The notes under the pieces are model-generated. The model saw nothing but the letters and a program-made list of their open reading frames with translations. It was not told the origin of the DNA and ran no database searches. The position numbers and the translations under genes were made by a program. From positions 1-64,000 of the forward strand of contig NZ_JAKILC010000006.1 in the NCBI RefSeq assembly GCF_023283845.1: DNA of 64,000 nt. Reading direction: 5' to 3'. This DNA is from Shewanella marinintestina. GTDB lineage: Bacteria; Pseudomonadota; Gammaproteobacteria; Enterobacterales; Shewanellaceae. Shown in pieces: positions 53,590 to 63,916 of this stretch. Each line of letters begins with the position of its first letter. Position 1 is the stretch's first letter.

Positions 53590-55374
53590 CTACTTCAATA
53601 ACTGCTGATCCAGCATAACCGCTATTGACGGATGGTAACCCTCACGTGCTTTAGCGTAAATTTGCTTGGCATCAACCGCAAAACCCGCACTCACTAACTC
53701 GGCATAAAGTGGCTTAACAAATTTACCTCGGCCGATTTTAATAAGATAAGCTTCTACATAAGGCAAAACGCTTTGATAGCGATTGCGGACAGCGACTCTA
53801 AACCAGTCAAAAGCAATTTCAGCATTAGTTGATTGGGTAAATTCAAAGGTATAGTCTAAATCACTCAAGGCTTGATGAGAGACTTGCTCTGGTAAGTTGT
53901 TCAAGAAGTACTGCCAATGGTGCACACGCCAGCCCTGGGTCATTAGACTGCTTGCTGCAGCCCCGTCATCAAATGCTCGCAGCGCCATAGTGACCTTAAC
54001 TAAACTGTTTGAAGTTGGCGCAACAAACCAGCTCGGCATGCCTTCACCATAAACCCACTGCAATAGCTCAGTTTCAGTGATTTTATCGCTGTGCTGCTTT
54101 AACAAGGTTTGTTTAGCATAATCAATAAAGGTTTCAGTGGTGATGGCTTCAAACGCAAATGCCTGTACATAATCAAATAAGAACTTATCAAAGGCCTCAC
54201 GACCTAAACGCTTTTCTAAGTCATGCACAAACATTGATGCCTTGTCATAGGTAAAACGATTAAAGGCTTCATTAGGATCTTGATCTTGCATGTTGGCTGG
54301 CAATGTCTGTTGCGCGATAGGCGTAGCTGAAATGGCTTCTTGTAAACGGCCATTTTCAAGTACCACTTCAAGCTCAGCTAACTCTTTGCCATAGACAGCT
54401 TCAACAATGCGATTGGTAAAATACGTGGTAAAACCCTCGTTTAACCATAAATCGCGCCAAGTAGCGTTACTGACTAAATTCCCTGTCCACGAATGAGCAA
54501 GCTCGTGGGCAACCGTTGAAACTAAGCTCTTATCACCCGCGATTAATGTTGGTGTCATAAACGCCAAGCGTGGATTTTCCATGCCGCCGAAGGGAAAGCT
54601 CGGTGGTAATACCAGCATGTCATATCGGCCCCATTGATATGGGCCAAGTAGAGATTCAGCCACAGCAACCATGCTCTCTGTGTCTTCAAACTCTGCCACT
54701 GCAGCAGCGAGCATTTCAGGTTCAGCGTAAACCCCAGTACGTGCTCCTAGTTCACCAAAAGCAATATCCCCTACAGCAACTGCCAACAAATGAGTCGGCA
54801 TGGGTTTCTCCATGGTAAATGTAAATACCCCATTAAGCTCTGCGCTAGCATCATTCATTGCACTCATCACTGCACGCATACCTTGAGGCACGTTTATAAC
54901 CGCATCAAAGGTGATTCTCGCCTTAGGTGTATCTTGCAAAGGGATCCAGCTACGCGCATTAATTGGCTGCGACTGGCTAAACAAAAAAGGCAGTTGTTTG
55001 CCACTGGTTTGTTCTGGTGTTAACCACTGCAAACCTTGAGCTTGAGGCGAGGTATGATAATGGATCACCACATGTGTCGTCGCTGTTGCCAATTGAATAT
55101 TGAGCCGTTGACCTAGGGTGTCATTTTGCTTATCGAGACAATATTCAAGCGCTTCGCCAGCAGCAGACAAAACTGCCGTAATTGTTAAATCACGGGTATC
55201 AAGCCATAACTCAGTGGCCTGAGAGTTTATATACTCAAGTGTTAACTCGACCTGTCCAGTAAGTTGCTTAGTCTCGAAATTTGTCGTCAGTGATAACGAA
55301 AGGTGGTTAACTTTAACCTCATCGCTATTGGCAAACGAGTGGTAGTCATGATTATTATCCCATTGCTTTAACAC
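53590..55374 (-). CDS. M1-family zinc aminopeptidase, LTA4H-like
   Basis: A 594-residue metallopeptidase removing N-terminal residues. It has GGMEN exopeptidase motif (263-267), HELAH zinc motif (290-294) with third ligand Glu313 in LNEGFTTYF, and a C-terminal helical domain like leukotriene-A4 hydrolase (from about 460). The start is GTG at 55374 with AAGGA 7 nt upstream; the nearby ATG is out of frame. No signal peptide, so cytosolic. About 600 residues is usual for this subgroup, shorter than PepN. Confidence 0.92.
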   Translation of the reverse strand: MLKQWDNNHDYHSFANSDEVKVNHLSLSLTTNFETKQLTGQVELTLEYINSQATELWLDTRDLTITAVLSAAGEALEYCLDKQNDTLGQRLNIQLATATTHVVIHYHTSPQAQGLQWLTPEQTSGKQLPFLFSQSQPINARSWIPLQDTPKARITFDAVINVPQGMRAVMSAMNDASAELNGVFTFTMEKPMPTHLLAVAVGDIAFGELGARTGVYAEPEMLAAAVAEFEDTESMVAVAESLLGPYQWGRYDMLVLPPSFPFGGMENPRLAFMTPTLIAGDKSLVSTVAHELAHSWTGNLVSNATWRDLWLNEGFTTYFTNRIVEAVYGKELAELEVVLENGRLQEAISATPIAQQTLPANMQDQDPNEAFNRFTYDKASMFVHDLEKRLGREAFDKFLFDYVQAFAFEAITTETFIDYAKQTLLKQHSDKITETELLQWVYGEGMPSWFVAPTSNSLVKVTMALRAFDDGAAASSLMTQGWRVHHWQYFLNNLPEQVSHQALSDLDYTFEFTQSTNAEIAFDWFRVAVRNRYQSVLPYVEAYLIKIGRGKFVKPLYAELVSAGFAVDAKQIYAKAREGYHPSIAVMLDQQLLK

Positions 55375-55516
55375 GGCATATCCTTTTTTAAGTCACTGAT
55401 TAATTTGTTGCATTTTAGCGCTATTTCGCGGGAATAAAAGCCCAGTTTGACATCATTACAGCTAAATGAAACACTACTGAATATTGTATGCAAAATAACA
55501 AATCAGAGAAACCCTC

Positions 55517-56401
55517 ATGAAAAATAAACATACCCTATTGCCTTTAGCGCTTATTACGGCACTGCCCTTTGCTGCACAAGCAGAGCCTAAAGCCAATATT
55601 GACGCAGTGCTCAGCCAAAGCCATGCCTGTAGCGATACCATTGTCATTCGCTCACAAGCCCTGACTAAACAGCAAATAAGCGATGCTTGTCAGCTATTAC
55701 AGACTCAAGAAGCTAATTTCCACCAGCTCTTTGGTACGTTAAACAAACCTGTCGCCAACGATAATAACCACAACATGCGCGCCAATGTTTACCACTCTAG
55801 AGAAGATTATGTAGAACATGTCACTCAACATTTTGATGTGCCAAGCGATAACGGTGGAATGTACCTAGAAGGTTTACCTTGGAAAAGTGACAATCAAGCG
55901 GAGTTTGTCGCTTATGAAAAAAAGGGCCAAGTATGGAACCTCGCCCACGAATATGTGCACTACCTCGATGGCCGGTTTAACCTTTATGGTGACTTTTGCC
56001 TGTCACTGCACGACTCACACAGTGGCCCAGAATACTGTCCTAAACCGGCTCCGCTTTATCCACATACGGTATGGTGGAGTGAAGGCGTTGCAGAATACAT
56101 ATCGGTGGGCGATAACAACCCAAAAGCCATAGCATTAATCGGCAATAAACAAAGCTATCCACTCAGCGATATATTCAACACTAGCTATGAAAAAAACGGC
56201 GGTACAGACAGAGTTTATCGTTGGGGTTATTTAGCGGTGCGTTTTATGATTGAGAACCATAAAGACAAAGTCGATAGCATGCTTGGCTTTACCCGAACAG
56301 GTGATTACCCACGTTACCAGGCTTTGCTTACGGACTGGGGTACATCGATGGATGCTGAATTTGATGCGTGGCTTAAACAGCTAAAGTCAACGACCAAATA
56401 G
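55517..56401 (+). CDS. Small exported M9-like (collagenase-type) zinc metallopeptidase
   Basis: A 294-residue exported enzyme with signal peptide (about 1-22, ending AQA-EP). The catalytic part resembles the peptidase subdomain of microbial collagenases: NLAHEYVHYLDGRFNLYGDF with HEYVH at 144-148 and third ligand Glu189 in WWSEGVAEYI, then RWGYLAVRFMIE. True collagenases are 700-1000 residues with an activator domain and binding modules. Here only the catalytic unit remains, so collagen is not a safe substrate guess. Confidence 0.78.
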   Translation: MKNKHTLLPLALITALPFAAQAEPKANIDAVLSQSHACSDTIVIRSQALTKQQISDACQLLQTQEANFHQLFGTLNKPVANDNNHNMRANVYHSREDYVEHVTQHFDVPSDNGGMYLEGLPWKSDNQAEFVAYEKKGQVWNLAHEYVHYLDGRFNLYGDFCLSLHDSHSGPEYCPKPAPLYPHTVWWSEGVAEYISVGDNNPKAIALIGNKQSYPLSDIFNTSYEKNGGTDRVYRWGYLAVRFMIENHKDKVDSMLGFTRTGDYPRYQALLTDWGTSMDAEFDAWLKQLKSTTK

Positions 56402-56427
56402 CGATGTATTGATTAAAAATAAGACAT

Positions 56428-56456
56428 AAAAAAGGCCTCATTTGAGGCCTTTTTTA
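56428..56456. terminator. Bidirectional terminator before pstS 3' end
   Basis: AAAAAAGGCCTCA / TGAGGCCTTTTTT stem between convergent genes. Confidence 0.92.
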
Positions 56457-56474
56457 TCGCTTAGATATTCACTA

Positions 56475-57446
56475 TTAAAGACGAATGCCTGCTTTAGCTA
56501 GGTCTTTTGCGATAACGCTGCTTGGAAGTGCAACGTAACCATCTTTTTCAACAATCTTCTGACCTTGCATAGATAACACGTAACGGATGAACTCACGATC
56601 CATTGGCGCTAAGTCTTTGTTCGGGTGCTTGTTTACATATACGTATAAGTAACGAGAAAGTGGGTACTTACCTGTTGCCGCATTTTCTGCTGTTGCTGCA
56701 ACGTAGTTAGTGCCTTTCTTAGAGATAGCCACGGCTTTAACGCCTGCAGTCTTGTAACCAATGCCTGAGTAGCCAATCGCATTAAGAGATTGCGAAACAG
56801 ACTGAACCACTGATGCTGAACCTGGTTGCTCGTTTACGTTTGCTTTGAAGTCACCTTTACAAAGTGCTTTCTTTTTAAAGTAACCATAAGTGCCTGATAC
56901 AGAGTTACGACCATAAAGCTGAATATCTTTAGCTGCCCAGTTACCGTCTAAGCCTGCTTCTCCCCAGCGCTGAATGTCGCCACCACCACACTTATCTGTT
57001 GAAGAAAAGATACCATCGATCTGCTCGATGCTCATGCCTTCAATTGGGTTATCTTTATGCACAAATACTGCTAGTGCATCGATTGCAACGCGAATAGCTG
57101 TTGGCTGATAACCGTAATGCTTTTCAAATGCTTCAATTTCATTAGGCTTCATCTTACGGCTCATTGGACCGAACTGAGATGTACCTTCAGTCAAAGCTGG
57201 TGGCGCAGTAGAAGAGCCCGCCGCCTGGATCTGAATATTTACGTTTGGATATAGCTGTTTAAAGTCTTCTGCCCACAACGTCATCATGTTAGCTAATGTA
57301 TCTGAGCCAACAGAAGATAAGTTACCTGACACGCCGCTAGTCTTTTCGTAAGTTGGTAAAGACTGGTCGATTGCAGCCATTGATGCTGCAGAAAATACAG
57401 TCGCTGCAGTAAAGCTTACCGCGCCAACAAGTTGTTTCAGTTTCAT
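56475..57446 (-). CDS. pstS: Phosphate-binding protein PstS
   Basis: A 323-residue periplasmic phosphate-binding protein with signal peptide (about 1-25) and the binding motifs [29 protein letters not shown] and [13 protein letters not shown]. It captures phosphate for the Pst ABC importer, whose other subunits (pstC, pstA, pstB) are not beside it in this window. A PHO box lies upstream, and phoR/phoB follow upstream on the same strand. Confidence 0.92.
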   Translation of the reverse strand: MKLKQLVGAVSFTAATVFSAASMAAIDQSLPTYEKTSGVSGNLSSVGSDTLANMMTLWAEDFKQLYPNVNIQIQAAGSSTAPPALTEGTSQFGPMSRKMKPNEIEAFEKHYGYQPTAIRVAIDALAVFVHKDNPIEGMSIEQIDGIFSSTDKCGGGDIQRWGEAGLDGNWAAKDIQLYGRNSVSGTYGYFKKKALCKGDFKANVNEQPGSASVVQSVSQSLNAIGYSGIGYKTAGVKAVAISKKGTNYVAATAENAATGKYPLSRYLYVYVNKHPNKDLAPMDREFIRYVLSMQGQKIVEKDGYVALPSSVIAKDLAKAGIRL

Positions 57447-57529
57447 TCTTTGCTCCAGTGTTTAGCTATCTTAGTTTCTTAAAACGCTGTCAGTATTGAC
57501 TTCAATGATGACAAGTCTATTACTCCTAA

Positions 57530-57547
57530 GTGACACTTCGATGACAA
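57530..57547 (-). promoter_or_regulatory. PHO box of pstS
   Basis: Minus strand TTGTCATCGAAGTGTCAC, two TGTCA half-sites 11 bp apart, matching the PhoB consensus. A further TTGTCAT lies closer to the gene. Confidence 0.8.
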
Positions 57548-57572
57548 ACCAGCTTATTTTTAATTTAAATAT

Positions 57573-57599
57573 AAAAAAACAGGCAAAAGCCTGTTTTTA
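57573..57599 (-). terminator. Terminator of phoR
   Basis: AAAAACAGGC-tttt-GCCTGTTTTT on the minus strand, 42 nt after the phoR stop. Confidence 0.88.
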
Positions 57600-57640
57600 T
57601 GTGAAATTTATTTTAAAATTTCTATTCCAACCTCGCTCAA

Positions 57641-58951
57641 CTAAGCACGATCTTGTTGATTAAACTCAATCAAGTTAGGCGGGATCACAAAACTAAATGT
57701 ACTCCCCTTACCCAATTGGCTGGCAATATTAAGCTCACTTTGATGATGGTTCAGAGCATGCTTAGTAATTGCGAGCCCCAAGCCGGTGCCACCACTTTGG
57801 CGCGAACGTGCACTATCAACTCGATAAAAGCGCTCGGTTAAGCGGCCTATATGCTGCGGTGCAATGCCTTCACCATTATCTTTAACGCTAAATAAGCCAC
57901 CAGAGGCTATCTTACGCCAGCTTATGTCTATCTTGCCGCCAGGCTCGGTATAACGAATCGCATTCGAAATCAGGTTAGAGCACACACTCCTCAACTGAAG
58001 CTCGTTGCCGTAAACATCTAAGCCTGGCTCACAGTAAAAACTCACCTCATACTGCTCTTGTGCCAACGCTAGCGCCTCATCACGTAAGATATCCATCATC
58101 TGCGCCATGCTCACTTTAACTTCTAAATTGACATCACTGGCATCTTCAATCCGCGACAGTGCTAGTAATTGCTCAACCATAGAGCGCATACGGGTTGTTT
58201 GTTGCTGCATCTGCTCCATCGCGCGGATATTGGGCGAATCTGGTTCTGCCATTGACTGCATCATTTCTAAATAGCCTTGCAATACCGTTAGTGGAGTTTT
58301 CAACTCATGAGAAACGTTAGCCACAAACTCTTTTCGCATCCCCTCTAACTGACGAACACGGGTAATATCACGTGCGATCAATAGCAACTGCCCTGCACCG
58401 TAACCCATGATCCGGATCTCAAGAATATGACCGTCCGACTGTGGCGATGCCAACTCTAGCGGCTCTTGGTACTCTTTTTGTTTCAAGTAAGCAGAGAAAT
58501 CTGGATGACGAATAAGGTTATCAATGCGCTGACCATTATCTTGCGGCCAAACAAAACCAAGTAATAGCTGCGCTAACTTATTACACCATAAAATATTGTG
58601 TTCAGAATCTAGCACTACCGCGGCATCGGGCAGTGCTTCGGCGCCTTGTCTAAAGCGCCCAAGTAAAAATGCGAGTTGCGATACGCGTTTACGGTTTTTG
58701 CCCTGCAAGCGATAAATCCCGTTAAACACCCCTTCCCAACTGCCACTGCCATTAGGGGGGGTAAGGCGACGATCGTGCCACAGCCAAAAATTTAATCGTG
58801 ATAGCTGACGATAATGCCAAACTAACAGGGAGAGCGAGCCGAGAAATAGCACCCAAACGACTTCACCGACTAATAACCCAGCTAATAAACATAAGCTTAG
58901 ATAAATTACTAGCCGAGAAATTAGACGGTACCCAGAATATGAATCAAACAT
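57641..58951 (-). CDS. phoR: Phosphate regulon sensor kinase PhoR
   Basis: A 436-residue inner-membrane histidine kinase with two N-terminal membrane segments (about 10-28 and 30-46), a PAS domain (about 100-195), a phosphorylation helix FVANVSHELKTPLTVLQGYLE (His215) and an ATPase domain (NLISNAIRYT, DNGEGI, GTGLGLAITKH). Together with PhoB it controls the phosphate-starvation response. Starts 70 nt after phoB; same operon. Confidence 0.95.
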   Translation of the reverse strand: MFDSYSGYRLISRLVIYLSLCLLAGLLVGEVVWVLFLGSLSLLVWHYRQLSRLNFWLWHDRRLTPPNGSGSWEGVFNGIYRLQGKNRKRVSQLAFLLGRFRQGAEALPDAAVVLDSEHNILWCNKLAQLLLGFVWPQDNGQRIDNLIRHPDFSAYLKQKEYQEPLELASPQSDGHILEIRIMGYGAGQLLLIARDITRVRQLEGMRKEFVANVSHELKTPLTVLQGYLEMMQSMAEPDSPNIRAMEQMQQQTTRMRSMVEQLLALSRIEDASDVNLEVKVSMAQMMDILRDEALALAQEQYEVSFYCEPGLDVYGNELQLRSVCSNLISNAIRYTEPGGKIDISWRKIASGGLFSVKDNGEGIAPQHIGRLTERFYRVDSARSRQSGGTGLGLAITKHALNHHQSELNIASQLGKGSTFSFVIPPNLIEFNQQDRA

Positions 58952-59021
58952 ATTTAACCAATATTACGACCATATAGGAGGACTTGGCACAAGGTAACGC
59001 AAAAGTGACCTTGTGCCTATA

Positions 59022-59711
59022 CTAAAGTCTGGTAGAGAAGCGGTAGCCTGCGCCGCGAACGGTTTGAATTAAGCGGTCATGGCCTGATTGAGTCACCGCT
59101 TTTCTAAGACGGCGAATGTGTACATCAACAGTGCGATCTTCAACATAAACGTTGGTACCCCAAACATTATCTAATAACTGCTCACGGCTATAAACGCGCT
59201 CTTGGTGGGTCATAAAGAAATGCAACAAACGAAACTCCGTAGGCCCCATATCCAAAACTTCATCACCAACTGTGACACGGTGACTTACAGGGTCTAACTG
59301 TAAGCCTTGGACATCAATGAGATCTTCTAAACAAGTCGGCGCACTACGACGCATTACAGCCTTAATCCGTGCAACTAACTCTTTAGGAGAAAATGGCTTA
59401 GTAATAAAGTCATCGGCGCCAACTTCTAGCCCTCTCACTTTATCTTCCTCTTCACCACGAGCCGTCAACATAATGATAGGAATATGACGAGTGAATTCGT
59501 CTTGACGTAGACGTTTCGCTAATTGAATACCACTGCCACCTGGGAACATCCAATCAAGTAACACAAGATCAGGGTATGGCTCAGTTAACATATCAAGCGC
59601 CGAGTCATAATCCTCAGCGGCTACAGTTGTATAACCATGCTGTTCCAAAACAAAAGTTAGCATCTCACGAATGGCTAACTCATCTTCAACTATCAAAATC
59701 CTTGCAGTCAT
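59022..59711 (-). CDS. phoB: Phosphate regulon response regulator PhoB
   Basis: A 229-residue OmpR-family regulator: receiver with acidic residues 10-11, phospho-acceptor Asp53 ([12 protein letters not shown]) and [11 protein letters not shown]. The winged helix has [14 protein letters not shown] and [19 protein letters not shown], the PhoB-typical recognition segment. It binds PHO boxes, one of which precedes its own gene (autoregulation). Confidence 0.96.
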   Translation of the reverse strand: MTARILIVEDELAIREMLTFVLEQHGYTTVAAEDYDSALDMLTEPYPDLVLLDWMFPGGSGIQLAKRLRQDEFTRHIPIIMLTARGEEEDKVRGLEVGADDFITKPFSPKELVARIKAVMRRSAPTCLEDLIDVQGLQLDPVSHRVTVGDEVLDMGPTEFRLLHFFMTHQERVYSREQLLDNVWGTNVYVEDRTVDVHIRRLRKAVTQSGHDRLIQTVRGAGYRFSTRL

Positions 59712-59750
59712 AATCGATCTTCTATCAGTGAATTTCTACGATACTATTAT

Positions 59751-59768
59751 TGGTCACTTTTATGACAT
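59751..59768 (-). promoter_or_regulatory. PHO box of phoB
   Basis: Minus strand ATGTCATAAAAGTGACCA, close to the CTGTCATAAAxCTGTCAC consensus, about 40 nt before the phoB ATG. Confidence 0.7.
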
Positions 59769-59850
59769 TAATATTAAACACTCAGATATTTTGCCACATT
59801 AAGCATTATTTTTGTCATAAATATTATTTTTAGCTTATATCAATAGATCA

Positions 59851-59873
59851 AAAAAGGGACCGAAGTCCCTTTT
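59851..59873 (-). terminator. Terminator of the porin gene
   Basis: AAAGGGAC-ttcg-GTCCCTTT on the minus strand with T-run and a stable UUCG-type loop. Confidence 0.9.
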
Positions 59874-59892
59874 ATATTTGCACTTTGTCGTC

Positions 59893-60843
59893 TTAGAACT
59901 TGTGCTCAAGACCTACACCAAAGTAGCTATCATCATTTTCAATATTTTCAAAAGAACGGCTTGTATAGAAAGCAAATAACTTAGTTGGTTTACCAAGCTT
60001 ATAGTCCCCACCAATAGACCATGAATCACCTTTATCTTCCATGTCTTGGAACTGGGCTTTTAATACAACAGCGTCAATTTGATAAGCGGCACTTAATAAG
60101 TAACCCGTCTTGCTTTCAGCGCCAATTACCGCATTACCTTCACCGTCATAAGTTGCTTCTTGCTGCTGATACATACCGCCTAGTTTAAAGCCTGCGATTT
60201 TACCTTGCACCGTTGCACGAACAACTTCATAGCCTTTAACGTCTGAGTCGTAGGCAATAGACGCGTAGATTGGTGACTTTTTAAGTCCTGAATCACCATA
60301 CATAGCTGCAACACTGAAACCGTCTTGTGCATACTGAGAGCTTGCACCTTCTGCAGCGTAAGTTACACCCATTTTAAATCCGCTAAATGATGGCGTAATG
60401 TATGTCGCAGTTTGTTCGATACGGTTTTCACCTTTGAACAGGTTCTTTAAGTCACCTGAAAGGTCATTGAATTGATCAACCTTACCCTGTGAAGCTTTAA
60501 GCATAGTGTCATTACGGCCGACAGAGAAAGCACCGAAGTTGCCTCTAAGCCCAACAAATTGATTACGCGCCTTGAAGTTATCTTTGTCACTATCGCCAGT
60601 ATCAACTTCATATTCTACAGTGTAAAACGCTTCTAAAGAGCTACTTAACTCAAAAGCGCCTTTAACACCAAAACGAGAAGCATTAGATTGAATAGTCGTT
60701 GTTGACTCATCATTTTCGTCGTTAGACTGCGCAGTTACATTTAGCTTACCGTATACCGTTAGCGGATCCGCAGCATAGGCAGAAGAAAGTGTTGCTGTTG
60801 CAAGAGCTGAAGCTAGTAGAGTTTTACAAAAAACGTTCATCAT
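59893..60843 (-). CDS. Outer-membrane porin (general, OmpC/OmpF-like class)
   Basis: A 316-residue trimeric-porin-type 16-strand barrel. It has a signal peptide ending SSAYA-AD, the opening strand DPLTVYGKLNVTAQ, FVGLRGNFGAFSVGRND at the constriction region and the terminal GVGLEHKF. The proximity to phoB-phoR raises possible phosphate-starvation control, but no good PHO box was found upstream. The message begins AAAAGGAUUAAAUGAUGAAC, with two ATGs. Nine bases from the first ATG plus AAGG are complementary to the small RNAs of the 51-53.5 kb array. Confidence 0.88.
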   Translation of the reverse strand: MMNVFCKTLLASALATATLSSAYAADPLTVYGKLNVTAQSNDENDESTTTIQSNASRFGVKGAFELSSSLEAFYTVEYEVDTGDSDKDNFKARNQFVGLRGNFGAFSVGRNDTMLKASQGKVDQFNDLSGDLKNLFKGENRIEQTATYITPSFSGFKMGVTYAAEGASSQYAQDGFSVAAMYGDSGLKKSPIYASIAYDSDVKGYEVVRATVQGKIAGFKLGGMYQQQEATYDGEGNAVIGAESKTGYLLSAAYQIDAVVLKAQFQDMEDKGDSWSIGGDYKLGKPTKLFAFYTSRSFENIENDDSYFGVGLEHKF

Positions 60844-61132
60844 TTAATCCTTTTGACGTTATTCGTCTTGGTTATTGGTTTGGACGAGCGCCATAATGAA
60901 GATGATTTGTTGCATTTTTATTTCAGCAAAAGGTTAATCAAGGGCGGATTATTAAATTTCCAGCAACACAATTGAGCAGAACCAGCACTACCAAGGCTTT
61001 GAGCAAAGGTTTTAGAAATGTGACACTTTAATGAATTGTCATATTACTAACGAGTCAGATGCCATTGAGGCGGTTTACCAGAACCCAACAATGGCTTACA
61101 CTGCGCCTTTAATTTTGACTGAGCATTTATCT

Positions 61133-62044
61133 ATGTGGTTTAAAAATCTAACTGTATACCGCTTTAACAAGCCTTTCTCTGTTGACCCTGATTCACTAGA
61201 AAAATCACTGGAAGACTTCACTTTCTCTCCTTGCTCAAGCCAAGATATTAGTAAGTTTGGATTTTCTAAAGCTATGGGTAAGCACGGCGAAACGCTTATT
61301 CATACCGCTGGTGACAGACATTTAGTTTGTGCGACTAAAGAAGAAAAGATTTTACCTTCGCAAGTGGTAAAAGAAGCTCTTGAAGAAAAAGTAAGCCAAA
61401 TTGAAGCTGAAGAAAACCGTAAATTAGCCAAGAAAGAAAAAGATGCGCTAAAAGACGAGATCACCACGACTCTGCTTCCGCGTGCTTTCTCACGTCGTAG
61501 CCAAATTCGCGCACTTATATTGCCAGAAATTCAAATGGTACTTGTTGACAGCTCAAGTGCAGCTAAGTCTGAAGAGTTAATGGCGCTACTGCGTAAAGCT
61601 ATTGGCACATTGCCTATCATTCCAATGAGCTTTAAAACACCAATCGAAACTCAGCTCACTGAATGGCTAAAAGAAGGTAAAACGCCTGCAGCTTTTGAAA
61701 TGCAAGATGAGGCTGAACTTAAGAGCGATTCAGATGAAGGCGGTATTGTTCGCTTTAAACAGCAAGACCTGAGCGAAAATGAAGTACTAGCGCACATTGA
61801 AGTCGGTAAACAAGTGCATAAGCTTGCGTTGCATTTTGGTCAATCAATTGCTTTCTTACTGCAATCAGATGCGGCTATCAAACGTCTTAAATTCTCTGAA
61901 GAATTTAGAGCGGGTAACGATGATTTAGGTAATGATGACCCAATGGCAAGATTAGACGCTGACTTCGCCCTAATGAGCAGCGAGTTAATTGCACTTATTA
62001 ATGCAACTGTTGAAGCGCTTGGCGGTCTAGAAGATAGCATTTAA
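61133..62044 (+). CDS. rdgC: Recombination-associated protein RdgC
   Basis: A 303-residue nucleoid-associated ring protein that limits RecA loading. The start [15 protein letters not shown] at 61133 matches the family N-terminus and the total length equals E. coli RdgC; a longer in-frame reading from 61031 is not expected. Other family stretches are [31 protein letters not shown] and [11 protein letters not shown]. Alone, with its own terminator. Confidence 0.95.
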   Translation: MWFKNLTVYRFNKPFSVDPDSLEKSLEDFTFSPCSSQDISKFGFSKAMGKHGETLIHTAGDRHLVCATKEEKILPSQVVKEALEEKVSQIEAEENRKLAKKEKDALKDEITTTLLPRAFSRRSQIRALILPEIQMVLVDSSSAAKSEELMALLRKAIGTLPIIPMSFKTPIETQLTEWLKEGKTPAAFEMQDEAELKSDSDEGGIVRFKQQDLSENEVLAHIEVGKQVHKLALHFGQSIAFLLQSDAAIKRLKFSEEFRAGNDDLGNDDPMARLDADFALMSSELIALINATVEALGGLEDSI

Positions 62045-62065
62045 AATATATCCCTAGTAATCATA

Positions 62066-62096
62066 TAAAAAAAGGCGCCTATATGGCGCCTTTTCT
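62066..62096. terminator. Bidirectional terminator of rdgC and the M61 gene
   Basis: AAAAAGGCGCC-tatat-GGCGCCTTTT stem between convergent genes. Confidence 0.92.
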
Positions 62097-62110
62097 GTTT
62101 ATCAGTCGAT

Positions 62111-63916
62111 TTATTTAACCGCTTTAAACTGACCGTCTTTATCAAATGGCCAATCAACACCTAACCAAGCTTTAAAAAATGCTTTTTGCGAGCTGCTAGG
62201 CTTATCTACACTGGTAATAGCAAGCTTACCACTTTGTTGTTCACCCAGAGTTAGAGAGACATCTTTAAGCCTATCATTACTAAATAGAGTCACAGTGATC
62301 GTGTCTCCCGCTTTAAAGTCATTAATACGTGACTCAAAACCAGCCGCTGTCACTTTAAGACCATTAATCGCCACAACCTCGTCGTTAAGCACAATTCCGG
62401 CATTCCAAGCGGGACCATTACGCAACACATGCGATAGTACTAATGAACCACTTTTTAACGTTACACCGGCAAAAGGCTCTACTTTACTGTCTTTGCCGTA
62501 GGTGGTCTTTAAGCCTGCTTGCTCCAACAACTTGTCAAAATCTAGACTGACAGGCTGGTTAACGTATTGCAGCCACCAATTGTCATAACTAATACCACTT
62601 ACCTGCTTTAGAATTTGTTTCACATCAGCAACATTGTAGCCAGCAGGAATACGATGCTCGCTATAAAGCTGACGATGTACATCACGATAGGAATGTTCAA
62701 GTTCTGTTTCTTCTAGAAGCGAGAAATCTAAAGCTAGCGAGGTTAAAAAGCCTTCAGAATAAATATTAGTACTATGATTAACCGCGTAATCACCACCGCT
62801 ACTCGCCCATTGGTTAGCGCTTGCACTCGCGATTGATTGTACTTCACGGCCTGGAGTTTTCTCACTTTGCGCGACACGCTTAGCTAAGTCTTCAAAAAAC
62901 TCCTTCGGAGTCATCACCCCAGCACGCAGTAATAACTGGCTTTGGAAGTAACTGGTTGAACCTTCAGCAATCCAAAGTAGCTCGGTGATCTCTTCATCTT
63001 GATAATTGTATGGGACAAGTCCTTCAGGGCGATAAGCCTTCACATTCCAAGTATGAATAAATTCATGTGATGCGGTTTTAATAAAGCCCAAGTAGTCTTT
63101 ACGATCTCGGTAGCTAAATCGAGGCCGCTGAATAATCGTCGAGTTCAAATGCTCAGTTGCGCCACGAGCACCACTTGTCGCATGAACCATATAAACGTAT
63201 CTCTCAAATGGATAATCGTCCCAGATAACCTCAGCTTGACCACTAAGCTTAGTCAGATCCGCCACCATTTTATCGATATCGTAATTACCCTCTCCCCACA
63301 CAACCAACTCATACTGGCGACCATCGGCTTCAAATTCTCGATGTTCACTGATCCCTGTTTCAATCGGAGAGTCGACTAATATGTCGTAATTAGAAGCAGT
63401 AAATTCATGATTACCTTTACCGCGATCCATTCCTGAATAACTACTCCAGTCATTCGGCACTTTTAGTGATACCGCTATCGGTTCGTTTCTAAATTCAGGA
63501 CTATATACAAAGGTACCACTGGCATCTAAAAAGGCATGAGAAGCATCAATATGGTTCACCCTTTGACCCAACTTATTAGCATAAAGTTGGTAAGTTACTT
63601 TAACACTGGTGGGTTCTGATAGTGCCACTGTCCACTCACCACTGGCAGTGCGAGTCCAAGGTAAAACTTTGCCATTGTCATCAATTGCAGAAAAAGTGCG
63701 CACCGCGTCTGCTAATGGCAATACTTGATATTTACCTGTACGCCATACAGGTAAATTAACCACCAGCGCATCTGACTTAGTTTCTGGGAAATTGACTTCA
63801 ACCTTTGCTAAATGATGCTCAGGAGCTGTTAAATCAATAAGGTAATTTACGTCTGCAAAAGCATTTGCGGAGGCTAACGCACTAAAAGTTAAGATTAAGG
63901 GAACTACAGGTTTCAC
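62111..63916 (-). CDS. M61-family glycyl aminopeptidase with PDZ domain
   Basis: A 601-residue exported metallopeptidase with signal peptide (about 1-21, ANAFA-DV), beta-rich N-terminal domain (about 25-180), HEFIH zinc motif (284-288) with LLWIAEGSTSYF supplying the third ligand (about 316), a helical domain, and a C-terminal PDZ domain (about 485-560, GPAWNAGIVLNDEVVAING). This order is the M61 signature. It likely trims peptides in the periplasm. Its promoter region, 63917-64000, runs to the window edge. Confidence 0.93.
   Translation of the reverse strand: MKPVVPLILTFSALASANAFADVNYLIDLTAPEHHLAKVEVNFPETKSDALVVNLPVWRTGKYQVLPLADAVRTFSAIDDNGKVLPWTRTASGEWTVALSEPTSVKVTYQLYANKLGQRVNHIDASHAFLDASGTFVYSPEFRNEPIAVSLKVPNDWSSYSGMDRGKGNHEFTASNYDILVDSPIETGISEHREFEADGRQYELVVWGEGNYDIDKMVADLTKLSGQAEVIWDDYPFERYVYMVHATSGARGATEHLNSTIIQRPRFSYRDRKDYLGFIKTASHEFIHTWNVKAYRPEGLVPYNYQDEEITELLWIAEGSTSYFQSQLLLRAGVMTPKEFFEDLAKRVAQSEKTPGREVQSIASASANQWASSGGDYAVNHSTNIYSEGFLTSLALDFSLLEETELEHSYRDVHRQLYSEHRIPAGYNVADVKQILKQVSGISYDNWWLQYVNQPVSLDFDKLLEQAGLKTTYGKDSKVEPFAGVTLKSGSLVLSHVLRNGPAWNAGIVLNDEVVAINGLKVTAAGFESRINDFKAGDTITVTLFSNDRLKDVSLTLGEQQSGKLAITSVDKPSSSQKAFFKAWLGVDWPFDKDGQFKAVK

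Noticed and set aside
60980..61060. TGTGACAC ... TTGTCATA near the porin and rdgC considered as a PHO box
   Set aside because: The half-sites are inverted instead of 11-bp direct repeats, so it does not match the PhoB operator.
61031..61132. 34-codon N-terminal extension of rdgC
   Set aside because: RdgC proteins start with MWFKN and the length from 61133 equals the family size; the extension is probably leader.
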